Source of the DNA: Zonotrichia leucophrys gambelii
Taxonomy: Eukaryota; Chordata; Aves; Passeriformes; Passerellidae
Length of the DNA: 64,000 nucleotides
Reading direction: 5' to 3'
Assembly (NCBI RefSeq): GCF_028769735.1
Contig: NC_088178.1
Span: 1,364,001-1,428,000 of the forward strand
Position numbers and translations under genes: made by a program
Shown here: positions 35,370-49,094 of the stretch, piece by piece
How positions within the stretch are numbered: position 1 is the first letter of the stretch
How the letters are laid out: each line of letters starts with the position of its first letter
Notes under the pieces: model-generated
Database searches by the model: none
Told to the model about the DNA's origin: nothing
Seen by the model: the letters and a program-made list of their open reading frames with translations, nothing else

Positions 35370-35728
35370 AATGAGCACAAACACTGAGCACAGATCCTGA
35401 GCACAAACACTGAGCACAAGCACTGAGCACAAACACTGAGCACAGATCCTGAGCACAGATCTTGAGCACAAACACTGAGCACAAGCACTGAGCACAAACA
35501 CTGAGCACAGACCCTGAGCACAGACCCTGAGCACAAACACTGAGCACAAGCACTGAGCACACTGAGCACAAACACTGAGCACAAGCACTGAGCACAAGCA
35601 CTGAGCACAAACACTGAGCACACACACTGAGCACAGACCCTGAGCACAAACACTGAGCACAAACACTGAGCACAAACACTGAGCACAGACCCTGAGTACA
35701 AGCACTAAGCACAGACCCGGAGCACAAA
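35370..35728. repeat. Minisatellite of ~13-bp units (TGAGCACAAACAC) beside the DNM3 terminal exon
   Basis: About 27 units of TGAGCACAAACAC with variants such as TGAGCACAGATCC, TGAGCACAGACCC and TGAGCACAAGCAC. Variant types recur in short runs. On the DNM3 sense strand it reads as repeated GTGCTCAG. Confidence 0.95.
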
Positions 35729-37797
35729 CCCACACCTCTGGCTGTTGTGACATGGACAAGCACGTGCTCGTACACACAACAATCCTACTGCCATGCACCC
35801 CGAAGCCAGACAGCCCTGAGCATGCACAGGACGGAAGGAGGAAATGGGTTTTGCCATTTCTGCCATGCTTTACCCTCTCACCCATCACTGTGCACAGCCT
35901 GGGGGCTCTGCACACACTGCTGCCTTCTGGAGCCACAAACCAGCAGGGCAGGGTGGTTATTCCCTGGTTTCAGGGCTCAGTCCCAGCCTGCAGCAGCTTC
36001 AGATCTGCCTTGCAGGAGCAGGAAGATCAGCTTCTTGCACACCTGGGCAAACTGTAGCCCTATCAATAGGCCTGAATCTGAGGCACATTTTGAGGCTTTA
36101 AATCAACAGTCTTGAAAATGCCAACTGTGGCCAGGGCTGCTGGATTCATTAATTTACCATGAATGCATTTCTCTATCAACTTCAGGAAGTGCTACATAGT
36201 CACAGATTTTTTGGGAAGACTTAGGTGCCTTCATTCAATTTTCCTGTGTACTGAAAACCTCTGCATTTTAATTTGGACTCTGTCATTCTCTAATAACAGA
36301 CCCCAGAGCAAGAGTGAGCAGCAGTGATCTCCAAGCACATCCTACCTGCAGTCCAGGCTGGCATTTATCCTTCCCTCCCTTCCCCAAGGATAACACCCAG
36401 CTCTGCTGGAGCTGTAGACAGAGTCCCCCTGGTAGCTGTGTAACACTTTACCTGTTTGTGTGCAGGAAGGTCCCCCTCAGGGCTGTGTGGAGGTCATTCC
36501 CTCAGCTCAGTTACAAAGAGTATTTTGTTGCTGCTCTGGTGCTGCATTTATCTCAGTGCATGTCCTACACACTGGTTTTGCTCCCTTTAGCAGGAAGTAC
36601 CAGCTACTCTCTCTCTATTCCTTAACCCAGCTCAGATCACCAGGAGAGCCCATGGCTCACCCAGGCTCTGAGCAAGGTGGGAGCTGAGGCTCCCATCAGC
36701 TCCAGCAGAGCTCATTAATAATTTTTAAATAATAACAAAAAATTAATAATTTGCCCCAACAAATGTGCAGCCCTTCCTAACCCATCCTCCACCTGTGCAA
36801 GTAGGGACTTTGTGCCCCTACAAGTTGTGGCTCTGAAGAAGATTAGGAAGGAAATGTGTCTCATTCTGCTAAAGCTAAACTGAAGATGAAAAGAATGTAA
36901 CAATGTGCTAATTTTCTTTGAACTGGAACAAAATATGTGAGACAAATTTACACTTGACAAAAAAAAAAAAATCTCGTCTGGCTCAAAGTGCATCTTGTGT
37001 GACAATATTCTCTTTTGGTGAAAAAACGAGAATTTTAATCCCTACCATGCAACCAATAGAAAATATGCCAACTAAAGCATTCAAGTAAATCAACAAACTA
37101 AAAAAAAATAGGCAAAATATAATTTCTTCATGGTGTATTTTTCTTACAGGAAAAATGTTACTGTGTTAACTATTGTTTCTTGTGTTGCTCCAGTGTAGGT
37201 CTTCTGGACTCATTTCCAAAATTTGTAGTTTCATAAAGAACCACTTCTAAGGCTCTGCATTTCTGCTGGGTTGCATTAAATTATTCCTTTGTTGAAATGC
37301 CTCACATTGCATTGTTTAGCGCTTACCGAAAACATTGTATCATATGTATGCAATTGACAAACAAGGGAAAATGCATACAGCTGTCTTCATATCAAATTTA
37401 AAAGCCCAAACATGCATTTTAATACCAGGTTAAATGCAGCCCACTGGATTCAAATAATGCAATTTAGCCAAATCGCCATTTAACACAGCAGGATCAGAAA
37501 CTGGAGAGCACAGTGGGAGGATTTCCTGGATGCAATCAGTCAAACCAAACCTGAGCCACAATCAGGCCCCATTTCCCCCTTGAACCAGCGCTGTCTCTGT
37601 ACCCTGGCCTAGTTTGAGTTTCCACTCAAGCCCAGTGCAGCCCTGAAGGGAAGAACTCCCCATTAGCTCTTCCCCACTGCAGAATGCCAAATGCTTTGGG
37701 AGAAGCTGATTCCCCCAAGGGGATGCTCTGATGAGGAGCTGCTGCCGAGCCACCCATCCTTGTCCCTGTGGCATTGCCCTACAGACAGGAGTGCTCA

Positions 37798-38070
37798 GAG
37801 CAGGGAGCTCTGACCCGGGGAGCTCTGACCCACCCGTGGGTGCTCTGACCTGTCTGTGGGTGCTCTGACCTGTCTGTGGGTGCTCTGTCCTGTCTATGGG
37901 TGCTCTGACCCATCTGTGGGTGCTCTGACCTGTCTGTGGATGCTCTGTCCTGTCTGTGGGTGCTCTGACCTGTCTGTGGATGCTCTGTCCTGTCTGTGGG
38001 TGCTCTGACCCATCTGTGGATGCTCTGTCCTGTCTGTGGATGCTCTAACCCATCTGTGGATGCTCCCACA
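37798..38070. repeat. Minisatellite, 20-bp period, about 12 copies
   Basis: TGCTCT recurs exactly every 20 bp from 37841 to 38041, with a degenerate unit at 38061 and two irregular units before 37841. The unit is TGCTCTGACCTGTCTGTGGG, with GACC/GTCC and GGGT/GGAT variants. Confidence 0.95.
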
Positions 38071-38679
38071 TGTGTCTGGGATGCTGTGACACAAACACCC
38101 GTGTGTCCTCCCGCTGGGCATGGGCAGCACATCCGTGAGGAGCAGGCAGAGCCCTCCTCAGCTCCAGCCCCTCAAGGGTGCTGCCTCCCTGCCGTGCACC
38201 TCCAGCTCCTTAACCCCCACACAAACTGGGGCAGCAGGACCTGCAGAGCCTCCTAGAGGAGGGCAATGTTTGGGAAAGGCAGCGCTGGGGAAAAGAGCTG
38301 CAGCAGCACCAGCAGCAGCATGTCCCTGCAGCCCTGCTGCTGACAGTCTTCTGGGGTACCTGCAGCAGTGCAGGAAGGGGCACCGTGCCCCCGAGGCCCT
38401 GGGCAGAGCACAGGGGCTCAGCCTGGGGAACAGACAGGGGGTTCTGTACCTTTTCCCCCCCTTCCTTTGCCACTGGCACTCAGCATCAGCTGGAGCTCGA
38501 GTGTGAGTGAAGGAAAGTACAAGCCCTGAAGTTGCCTGTCCTAGACTTCCCTATCAAGGTGACAAATCATTCTGTGACCATTTCTACACTGGGAGTAGCA
38601 CTCAGACCTTTTTCACCCCCTAACAAGAATTTCAACCCCAAAAACAAGAGGCGAGGCTGTGTCTCTCGTCTCTCCCTGG

Positions 38680-39160
38680 CTCCTTCCCGGCCGGAGCAGT
38701 GGCCGGGAGCCCCGGGAGCGGTGCAGGATCCTGGGCCACATAGAGACAACAGAGCCGGCATCAACTCCGGGGCAGCTCTGCCAAGCACAGCCCTGAGGCA
38801 ACCGAGCGCGGGCCCGGCCCCATGGCCCCCGAGCCCAGGCCCCTCACGGAGCCGCGGCCCCCGGGCAGGCCGGGGAGGAGCGGGGCCTGCAGGGCGGCAG
38901 GGGGAGCTGCAGCCTGCCCGCGGCCCGGCCGGGGGACAGCGGGCACAAACAGCCTCCCCCGCAGCCCTGCTGCCATCCCAGTGAGTAAATATGTGACTAA
39001 GGCCGCTTCAATGTTTAGTCTGAGGCCAGCGGGTGATAGCGGCGCAGACGGCGCGGGCCGGGTCTGTCCCGGTTATCGCAGCCGGGCAGCGGCTCCGGCC
39101 CCGGAGAAAGCTCCGATGGAAGCGGCGCTGCTGCGGGAAACCCTTCTGGCTGTTGTCGGC
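38680..39160. promoter_or_regulatory. Orphan CpG island inside the last DNM3 intron
   Basis: A GC- and CpG-rich block surrounded by AT-rich intron. On the plus strand, antisense to DNM3, it is followed by a consensus donor: CATCCCA then GTGAGTAAAT at 38981. An ATG at 38822 opens a 164-codon plus-strand frame through and beyond the donor, with low-complexity Pro/Arg/Gly/Ala composition and no recognised domain. It may be an antisense or alternative promoter, or an unmethylated enhancer. There is no evidence of a known protein. Confidence 0.5.
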
Positions 39161-42100
39161 AACATTTCAGCTGCCTTTTCAGGCCGTGTCCCGCCTAACT
39201 CACTCTCTTGTCTTTGGGGTTGTTGTTATTTTGCTGCCCTTTTTTTTTTTTTTAACTGTTTGTTAAAGTTAGTGCTAAAGGGGCAGGAGATCATCGGTCC
39301 CCCCGGGGCTGAGTAAACGAGTCTGCAAAAAGAATCAGTTCTTCTAACTAGCACACATTAAGCAGACATAAAGAATTTACCAATGAAAATTGTGGACTAA
39401 GTATGTATTTAATAACTCCCTGATGTTGCTGCAGAGACTTCTCCTTTGAAGAGCTCAGTGGGGTTTTGAATGGAGGGGAGCTCTTACCCCCGTGCAAAAA
39501 CTTTTTAAAAAAGGAAAAGTTTTTACATTTATTTTTAACCTTAGCAGCACCCCCCTCCTCCCCCGCCTCCATGTTTCCAGTTTTAAAAGAACTCCTAAAA
39601 GCTTTAGCTAGGCAAATGCCGAGCAAAAGAAACTAAATAAGGCAAGTCTAGACTTAAAATTAGATCAGAAACATATGGGAGTTCTTCGAGCCTTTGCCTT
39701 TTGAGAAGCCCTATCGCTCCCCACACGGAGTGCACAAAATGTGCTTTCAGTAAAGCATGGCTGTAATTACCATGGGAGGCCCCGCTCGAAGATGGCTTCT
39801 CACAGCACAGCCAGAGGACTTCGAAATAAAAGCCTTTCATTTCCACTTAGATTTGACGTTCTTGCTTGCTTGTAACCACCAGAGAACACTTGTGGAAGGC
39901 ATGCACAGAACTCTATTTTATGATACATCCTACAGATCTGAAGCTGTGAACAGAAGCCCATTATTCTCTCCCTTTTCCATCATGTTGGTTTCCCTATAAC
40001 GCAGCCCTCTTGGAGTACCCCGATACGTGACATCGTCTTTGTAGAATTTAACAAGAAAATACTTCAAATCTCTAAGCAGCTTTAAGACTGACTGCAGGCA
40101 AATTTGTTTTAGGTGACAGAACAAACCTGGAATGTGAGGCATATGGTCAGAGTGCAGTGACTTACTGCAGGTGAGGAATAAATCTGGTTTCCTGTTTGGG
40201 TGATTATTTACAGAACTAAGTAGCTTGGTCCTGAGAAAGTTATAATGCTTCGACTGATTTTATTTTTGTACTATTTCTCTGGTTTTCTCTGTTTCAGTAA
40301 GATCCTGAGAGACCAACATCCTCTATTACTGGTTCTTGTATCAACCTAACTTTTATATGGCATCTCTTGACCTTCATCAGCCTCAGGATTTGGAGGACAA
40401 TCCAGAAGTGGAAGTACTGTATCCATCATGCTTCAAAAACAGAGGCAAAACAGTTTCTAGACCTAATTAGTCTTCAGTCTGTGCAGGCTTAAACTCTGTC
40501 CTACAGCAGATGCAGCATGGCTGCTGCAGAGTGTCCCAAATATCAGCTCAGGAGTGGAAGTGAGAAAGCCAGGGGGAAAACAGGGAAGAAAGGCACTTTG
40601 TCCTGGTGACACAGGTCACAACAAAGCAGGAAAAGCAGAAAAAGGATGATGACATGAGGAGGAGTAAAACAGGAATCACAGCAGGGATCAGGAGGAGATG
40701 GTGATTGCAGGGGAAATGAGAAACTGCACGGAGTGGTGATGGAAGGTGAAAGGAGCTGGGGAATATCTGCCTGAGATGGTCCCTTAGCCCAGTGGAATGG
40801 TCCAAGAGAGTGAGAATTGCTCAGATTTGTTTCTGTACTGGAAAATGTCATTTTGCTAAACACAAAATGTCTGTAACTGTTGCCCAGAGGATCAGTGTGG
40901 TCAGGCAGGTCAGGAAGGGAAGCCTCAGGCACAGAGCACAGCTTTAGAGGGTGGCTCCTAGTTCTGAAGCATTCTCCAGCTGAACTCAAGCTCCACAAAG
41001 CACAGAGGGCGTGCTCAGAGTGTACTGCCAGGGACTGCCTCAGCTGTCCCTACAGCTGAACCCCAAAACTTCAAGTGACCTCTCTGCACAGGGCTCTCAG
41101 TGACAGAATTTTTTTGTTCAGTATAAGCAAGTTAAGGTTATTAGATTATGCTGTTTTATCAGATAGCTGAAAGAAACAAACAAACAAAAAAAGAGTGAAA
41201 GGAAGAATGTGTCCTTGCACTGGCCACCACTACACTGCAGCAGTATAAATCTCCATGAATTCAAAGGCTTACACTGTTTGAAAGCACTGGGGTTAGTGAG
41301 GTTCCACTGTGTGTGATTTAACTTAATACAGATATTCCTTTCAGAGGCAATGTGGTCCAAAATATGATGTTCCAGCAGAATAATTTATTATCTACAACTC
41401 AAGCTATGTTTTCTATATGACCATAATAAATCAATGTCCATCACACACACATACACATATATTGTATGTTTATGTGAACACTGCATTTTCAAATTAGTCA
41501 TTTCAGGGAATTAATGTGTCATATGAAAAGCTCAGCTTGAATAAACACAAAATTAATTCAACAGAGTGACCGAGACAGAGTATTATTCTTAAGAAACTGT
41601 GTGTTCTTGTTTGCCCTTCAGCAGAGAACATGTCAAGTAAGCAAGTGTGCAGTGCATCTGAGGAATTCTGTCCCAGCCTTTCAGAAACCTTAGGTTGGGA
41701 TGGTCCAGAGGGTCACAATTGGCCATGAAGAAGAGAAAGTTATGAGTGCTGAGTGGGAACATTCAGAATGCTGTTCTAGGCATGGAAGATGACAACAGAA
41801 GGGCCCCAAAATCAGCAGGAAGAACATCTGATCTCTTCACAGCAGCGTGAACCATGGACCCCACTTTTGAACACATCTCTGCTCTTCCTTCCTACTCAGC
41901 TTTGACCTTCCTCTGCCTTGCTGCCTCTCTCCTCTTTACTTACCTTGGTGCAAGAAGGGGAGCAAATGTCCTGGTTGTCACCTGCAGCTGGAGTTGCTCC
42001 TCTTCTTGATGCCAACTAATGGGATTACCACTGTTGTTAGTGGAGCCATGGAGTGCCCTCATCACTACTGACCCAACACAGCTCACAGGGGACAGCAGAG

Positions 42101-43430
42101 TTTCAAGACAGCCTTTCAAGATGCCTGCAGCTGCAGGAAGTTCAAATCATCCCTGTTTCTCTCTGTTTACTCTCAGATGTTTTCTCTTCTAGCACAAGGC
42201 AGCCTAGAAATGCACTGCTATTCACCCACTCTCTGACAAGGCAGGAATTCCCTGCTCAATGCCATTGCTCTAATCCTGCAATGTCTTCATGGCAACTGTT
42301 ATTAAACCACTCCATCATGAAATTAAATCAGTTCTTGGCACAAATAACATCTTCAGGTTCCTGTATTTCTGTCAAACAACTGCTGTTGCTTGACTCTACT
42401 TTCTTTCTTCAAGTAGAGAGATGTTAAGAATAAAACCATTTCCTTCTACTAACAGTATCTTGAGAGAGAAAATTCTAAGAAGAAAAAAAAAGAACTGAAA
42501 CCAAACCTACTATGACACTCCTACTATGTTTGAGGACTGCACTTGCAACATCATCTTTATTCCAGAACCACTTCTGGAATTCTGATGCTTTTCAGGTTCC
42601 TTGTTTTTCTTCCCCTCTCTTGCATCTCTTTTACTTACCCTTCCCCATCACATAGCTCTGGTCTACACTAAGAGTAATGAAAAGCCATTTCACTGCCAGA
42701 TCCTCTTTGCTGAACTTTTAAAGTGACTTGCAGCAGTCCCAGTTGAATGTCCCTTTGTTTTAAAACAATTTTTTGTTGAATAAGGCAGGAGCAAGTAGCT
42801 CAGGAACAATACTCAAGATGATTACAGCTACCTGAGGTGCAGTAGATGGATCAAACCTCAACCCTATGCAGAACAAGTGATTCTTCAGATACTTTTGTTA
42901 ATTGCCACAGCCCATCAGAAAATTCCTGGGCCACTGCAGATATGACCAGCCTGTCTCTGGCTGATGGAGGGAGATGCTGAGAGAGGTTGAGAGTCAGTGG
43001 CAGCAGATCTGGTCCCCAGGCTGAAATGTCTGGCATCCCATGAACTTGGTTTTCCTCAGTCTTCAGGAGACTCATCTGGGGGAGAGGAATATAAAGGAAG
43101 GCAGTAACAAAATCCTACTGCCAGTCTAAAAGAGAGCCATCCTTTTAGGGGCAGCAATCACTGAAGCTCCTGGGGCAGAGTGAAGACTCTCCTGTATCTC
43201 TCATGGCATTACAGCTCAGGCAGCTGAAGAATCAGTTCTGTGCAAATGCCATTCCAAATCTCTCATAAGATCAGCACTGAAGAATTACAATGAAACTGCC
43301 AGACTTGCTGGATTGTGACATTTTACATGTTTTTACAACCTGCTGGGACCTGCTTTCTGGCCAAGCCCTGCAATACTTATCCTCATGCAGAGTGCTCCTT
43401 CTTTCAGTGCTTCTGTTGTCTCTCTTCATT

Positions 43431-43505
43431 GCAGGGGGGTTGGGCTAGATGACCTTTAAAGGTTCCTTTCAAACCAAAGGATTCTGTGATTCTATTCTTT
43501 GATTC
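43431..43505 (+). mobile_element. CR1 LINE 3' end fragment
   Basis: GGGGGGTTGGGCTAGATGAC, then a CTTTAAAGGT..CCTTTC.AACC core and an ATTCTGTGATTCTATTCTTT tail are the classic 3' end of avian CR1. Only the tail is recognised; it lies antisense to DNM3. Confidence 0.9.
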
Positions 43506-46500
43506 TCTCCCATGACCAGAGTGGCAAGATGAGCCCAGGTTTACACCTGGCAGTGGAGTCTGTGTTCCTCATGGGTGTCACAGCCACTGCCACCAGGCTG
43601 CTGCTAAGAAAGATTGCCAAATATTGCATTCTATGGCTTGAAAACTGTCTGAAAAACTCTAAAAGACAGAAATGCAAGGTGACAGATTTACAAAGGTGGC
43701 AGGGAAGGGATAATTTGGAAGGAAACCAAGACAAGATGGTGAGAAGGAAAGGAAGGAGTACTTGGGGGAAAGAGACAAATGTACCAGGCAGGAAACCAAG
43801 TGAAAGGAGGAGGTGCAAGAGGAAGCAAACAGGATGGTCAAGAAAGGGACACAGAGGGAAAGGCTGAGAGAAAAAGGGAAAATAGTGAAAAAGGACCCAG
43901 TGGAGGAGGGGGAAATGCAGAGCTTCTTTCTAAGAGATAAGAGAAAATAAATGGAGTCTGCTGCTGCTCAAAGCAGCCAGCAGCAGAAGTAACATATTAC
44001 TGGGTGTGCATTTCAACAAGAAATGGACATTAGACTGGTAACAAATTACACAGGGCTGTCTTCCCCCTGGGCAGAAATCACAGAAATAATAACTGATATT
44101 CTCCTAAGTCTTGTGATTTTGGGGTCCTTGGACAGGAAACATACTGACTACAGAAGGGCAGTGTCCCCCCTGGGAGGGGCTCTGGCTTTGCCCATGGAGC
44201 TGTATATTCTTGACATGAGATGCAGAATTCAATTATTCTTTGGCTTTCTTTTCTCCTGAGGTTCAGCAGGAATTTGAATTCTGTCCATGTAACACTTCTG
44301 TCTCTTTGCTTGCATGAAACAATCCTAATTGCAGACTATACTTTTTGAATAGAACTTCTGCCAAAGATCCATTCAAAGAGGACACAGAGCTGTGCTCTCC
44401 TACTTGGCTGTTCAGATTAAGATCATCCAAGTCAGCATGCAAACACTCTAAGGTGGGCTCTCACTCATCCTGCCAGAAGAATTTGGTGCAATGACTATTT
44501 GATTACAATTTATATTCCATTAAAAAATACAGTAGTAAGCTTTTAAAGCTGCAAGGTCAAACTTTCAGGAGAAAGAAGATTCCCAGGCTCAGGCAGGATA
44601 ACCCTTCTGGCCTTATATGCCTACGCACTCTGACAGATTTTATTCAGAGGATCATGTGCAATTTTTGCACAAAATCTCTTTATCATTCAATGCACAGGGT
44701 TAGACATTTCATTAAATCTTTTCAAAGAACTCTAATCCATGAAAATCCATCAGAGAAAACTTTGTGAATGGTTGATATTTGGTAACCAAAGAGTTGAGTG
44801 GGAGCCTGTGGGCTGGGAGATGTCAGGCAGTAATGCTTTCTGTACTGCTCCTGACTTTGAAAATTTCTAACTGCAATTACTGTCAGGTAAAAGTACCTTT
44901 TCCTGCCAGTTTGGCAGAAATATGGAATGGTGGCTTACAAGGTAGATTAGCTACCAACCCAGCAGCTGATGGAATTAGCCTTGGTGGCATAACAAAGGGG
45001 AGCTGCAGAGCTGCCACCAGCCCTTCCCTGCTGGCTGCCTGTGGGTGAAGTAAATTGCAGGGACAGTGTGTGAGCAGCACAATGTGAATTTTCTCCCCAC
45101 CACTTGCCTCACATGCACAGACCAGCCCCAGCCTGCCTGAGGGTGACACACGTGCTCCAGGGTTTCACCTCCTGTGGGGTCACCTTTGTCTCAGTGACAA
45201 AGTCAGGAACCATCCCCTGGTTCCAGCCCAGGCTTTGTTGGGCAAGCCCTGGTGAATCCACAGTAGCAGCACACAGGGAGAAAAGGGCAGCACCCTTCCA
45301 CCCCCACAAACGCCACAGGCTCTGCTGCCAAGAGAAGAAAACATTTCCAATCCAATTGTTTTCCTTGTGGCAAAGCTGAGATTCCCATTCAGGATATTTA
45401 AAAGCTAAAAATCAGGCATCCACAGTAGAACTTAAATTGGTCAAGATCAGGCTTTCCACACAGGCAGGCAAACACACATCAGGGTGAGCTGGAGTGCTTC
45501 TAGTGCCTGCCTAAAGCTGTCCTACCAAACCAAGCACACAGCTGCATTTTCTTTCAAAATACTACTGAAGCCTTTTAAGAGAGAGGGGGAATAATCCAGA
45601 TTCTGGCAGTGGGGAATATTTCACAAATCATATATGCTTTGGCATCAAGCCCTTAAAGCCAGGGGCCTTTACTCACAGGCTTTGCTGGGAGAGATCCACC
45701 CACCTCAAGTGGGATTAATTAAAAGAAGCATGTATCATGCAAATAGTTTCTGTTTCCTTACAGAAATATTCAGAGCACATAACCCAAACCAGCTTTAGAA
45801 TCAGAGCGAAGCAGGGAAGAAAATGATTTCCTGCTCTCCTAACTCTTTTCCTTTCCCTGTACATTAAGGGAGGAACAGTGAGAGAATGCTGAGAGCTCAC
45901 CATTTCTGTACAGTTCCTTTGATAAATCCTAATAAAGTAGAAGAAAAAAAAAAAGTGTTTTCAAAGATGGGCTCTATCTCACGGTAAGGTGCCAAATTTT
46001 CCACATCAAACATGTACTGATCTGCTCATTGGACAAGGACAGTCCAAGTCTCACCCCTGAAAATGAGCTTTTTATCTTAAGGCAGAACAGGAGAAAATGG
46101 AAACTCTGTATTTCTTCAGCATGTCAGATTTTCAGCTCCATGTCTCAGGGACAGGGGCTGCAACAGAAAGCTCCTTTGGAAAGGGAGATAAACTTTAAAA
46201 ATACTACTTTCTTCTCAGGAAGTTAAACTATTTCCCTAGATAAGAGAGATCCCAACACTTCAAGGAATCCCTGCAGAAAATGGTGGTGGAACAGTCAGAG
46301 CACAGCGCCCAGTTCAAAAATAAGTCACAGAAAAAGCTCAAGTTTCCACAAGAACTCTTCCTCAAAACTCTTTTTTTTCCCCCTTTTAATATCTCAGACC
46401 CATTTTCTGAGTCAATTTCCTATGATCCTGCAAAGGCTGTTATTAAAACCAGACCAAGCGTAGCTGAAATTCCAGGGCTCCAAAGAAACATTGAATAGGC

Positions 46501-48432
46501 GTAGGAGCTGGCCACACTGTCCCCCTCAGGTGATTTCCCTGCAGCCCCTGCCCTGGGATTTCCTCCCTCTCACTTTAGTCAGCAGAAGAAACCTGAAGTT
46601 TCAGCAGAATAGCAAACCCTTCCTTCATTCTTTAGCACTTGAGATTTTTTTTCTGTCTGAGGCTTTCATAGCTCTAAAAGACAGAACTAGGATCTAGTCC
46701 AGAAGATGTGTATTGCAGATTATTTTTTTCCACAAAAATGTCAGGCAGTCTCACATTCAGTTCTGTATCCAGCTACAATTTGAAAATCACTGACCTCCTT
46801 TATCCACCACTGCTTTTCATGCCACCAGTGGCGGTCCCGAGCGGAGGCGTTCCCAGGCTGCTTACCCAAGTGTCTTTTGCGTGCTAGAAAATTCCTTCCT
46901 GGTCTCCATCCCACCTAGCCCTCTGGCATGAAGGACAAGATCAGCAGACATGCTCTTGGCAAGGCACCCTGGGAAAGCAGCAGGCATGCACAGCCAGGGC
47001 AGGCAGGGGAGGGAGACGTGCTGCCGTGCAGGGCAGGGGATGGGAGCCATGGTTCTCTCGGGTGGCACAGCTGGCACAGCTGCACCTCAGCCCTGCACCC
47101 CTCTGAGGTGGCCTCTGATGGCACAGAGCAAGCAGCAGGGCCAGCACCCTTTGGCTCAGCCCCAGGCTCTCCCAGCAAGGGGATGGTCCTTGGGTTCTTC
47201 CCTTCCAGTTTTGAAAGGCAATTCCAGATTTCTCCCCCCATTTTCTACCCCTACAGGATATGCACTGAGGTGAAAGAGTGTTTCATGGCTGGGCATCGAT
47301 GCAACAACGCCCTTTTCATAGCAAATGTATAAAAATACTTCATCCCTTTGATATTTATGCTTTCTATTATAAAGGGTAATTATATTAGAAACACTGAGCC
47401 TCAAATTTAAGTTACTGACAACTATGACAGATCTCACCTATTTAAAAGAAAATTCTTCTCCAAAGCTACTCTTCTCAATTACCGTTTTCAAAATTGAAAA
47501 TGTGCACATTTTATTTTGGTTCCTATTTAGCTGGCTCTTTTTTTTTCCCAAACTGTGAGTACTTTCAATGTAACAGCTAATTTATCATAAATGGAGAAAC
47601 CCCTTTGTTGCAACATTGCCTTATCTGCCCATGCCTCTCATAATTTAGAAAGTTAATGAATCCCTCAGAATCAGAGGTTTTAATATATATATATAAGTGA
47701 TTAAGTGTATTACATCATTGTGAAAATAAACATTAAGGACATTCTATTCATATAACAAATAAAAAAAGCAGTCAGTGCCATAGAAAATTATACAATATGC
47801 AAAGCTACTTTAAAAGGTCCTGATAAATGCAAAGCTCTGAGAAGAAAAGGAAATAATGCACTGAAGATAATCTTGTTCCTTAACTAATTGCTTGGTACCA
47901 TATGAGGTACCCTGTAAGACAACCAGGGACTGTTTCCAACTGGCTGGAAATTGCTGGCTTTGCAGGACAAGAATCAGACTCCTACCAGTTTGTTCCACTG
48001 GTTCTACAAGAACTGCTCTTGTTCTCTCTCCCAGGAGAGCCCCTGCTTCCTCTGGTGAGGGTTCAGAAGGGCACAAGTGAGGAGCTGTACCCCTGCCCCT
48101 CTCCTCCTGGGGCTAGGTGACCTCCCTCTCTCTCTCTGGTCCCTTATGAGGTACAACACAACCAGAACTGGGGTTTTTAATGCAAACAAATCAGGGTCTT
48201 CCAACTGACTGACCAGAATTTTTTAAAATGAAAAAATCTTCCTATCTTTTCAAACAGGCTACGTGCTAAGAAGTGCTTCCATCAAACCCCTCAGACTGCA
48301 GGGAATGCCCAGCTGTGCTTTGCCACAAGCAGCAGCAGCGCTCGCGTCCCACCCAGGGAGCAGTGCAGGGTTTGTCTGTGTGGTGCCAGGGGAGAGAACC
48401 ACGGCACACCGCCAGGAACACCAAGCTCTTAC

Positions 48433-48666
48433 CTTGGCACGCTGGGAGGAGCCCGGCTGGGCCGAGAGGGAACCTGGGGGGGCCCTCCGTGGCCCTCGGC
48501 GCTGGGGAACGGAGGCAGAGCTCCCGGGCGGAACGGCACCGGGGGCGCCCCCGACTGCGGGCCCGGAGAGGGGATGGCGGGAGCGGGTCCTCGGCCAGAT
48601 AAGGGTCTGCTGGGGGGATTGTTCAGGGTAGGTCTCCTCGGAGTTGAAGGACTTGGAGGAGGTGAT
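48433..48666 (-). CDS. DNM3: DNM3 proline-rich domain exon
   Basis: The 234-nt exon is bounded by TTTCTCCAG (AG at 48668-48667) and a GTAAGAG donor (48432 onward). It enters and leaves in the same phase, giving an R at the junction and then 77 codons. The peptide begins [14 protein letters not shown], passes through [20 protein letters not shown] and ends [16 protein letters not shown]; human DNM3 has SPPPSPTTQRRPTL ... [20 protein letters not shown] ... [16 protein letters not shown]. The PSRPSR element resembles the amphiphysin SH3 site known in dynamin-1 (PSRPNR). This domain recruits dynamin to SH3 proteins at sites of membrane fission. Middle residues ([15 protein letters not shown]) differ from human, as expected in a disordered tail. 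Confidence 0.96.
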
Positions 48667-49094
48667 CTGGAGAAATATCAGAGATTTTAAAAGTTCAGTA
48701 AGGTGGGGGTGCACGTTTTGGGTTTTCTTTGATGTATTGTATTTTGCTTTAAACAAAAGTTAAAACTTATGACAGATGGTTTTTATTGGCATTTTCCTTT
48801 GCTGTCAGTGTCAGAAGATCACATACAATTAAGACTCATGTGTTTCCCACTGACAGCATACAAGCAAAGAGGTGAATAAAATGGATTTTATTATTCAAGT
48901 CCTAATAATGTTTTGTTAAGTGGAATTTCTAGGACATGGAGCCTGACATGCTGAATTATTATAACAGCTTGCAAAAGGAGGCCAAGTGGATACAAAACTG
49001 GGGTGACAGAAGCAGCTGCTATTTGAAGCATCAGAGAAGCTGTTAAGTCCACTGGATGGTCTTCTGCAAGGCAAATATCCTGTCTGGTGCCCAC

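Larger units (their letters stand above)
35347..48432 (-). other. DNM3: DNM3 last intron (about 13.1 kb)
   Basis: No coding exon is recognised between the proline-rich exon and the terminal exon. It contains a 13-bp and a 20-bp minisatellite, an orphan CpG island (about 38680-39160) and a CR1 3' end (43431-43505). The remainder is AT-rich intron. Confidence 0.8.

Noticed and set aside
35083..35936. Minus-strand frames rich in LCSVFVLSACAQ repeats fused to the DNM3 C terminus
   Set aside because: Only the last 23 residues are DNM3; the rest is the 13-bp intronic minisatellite read through the splice acceptor.
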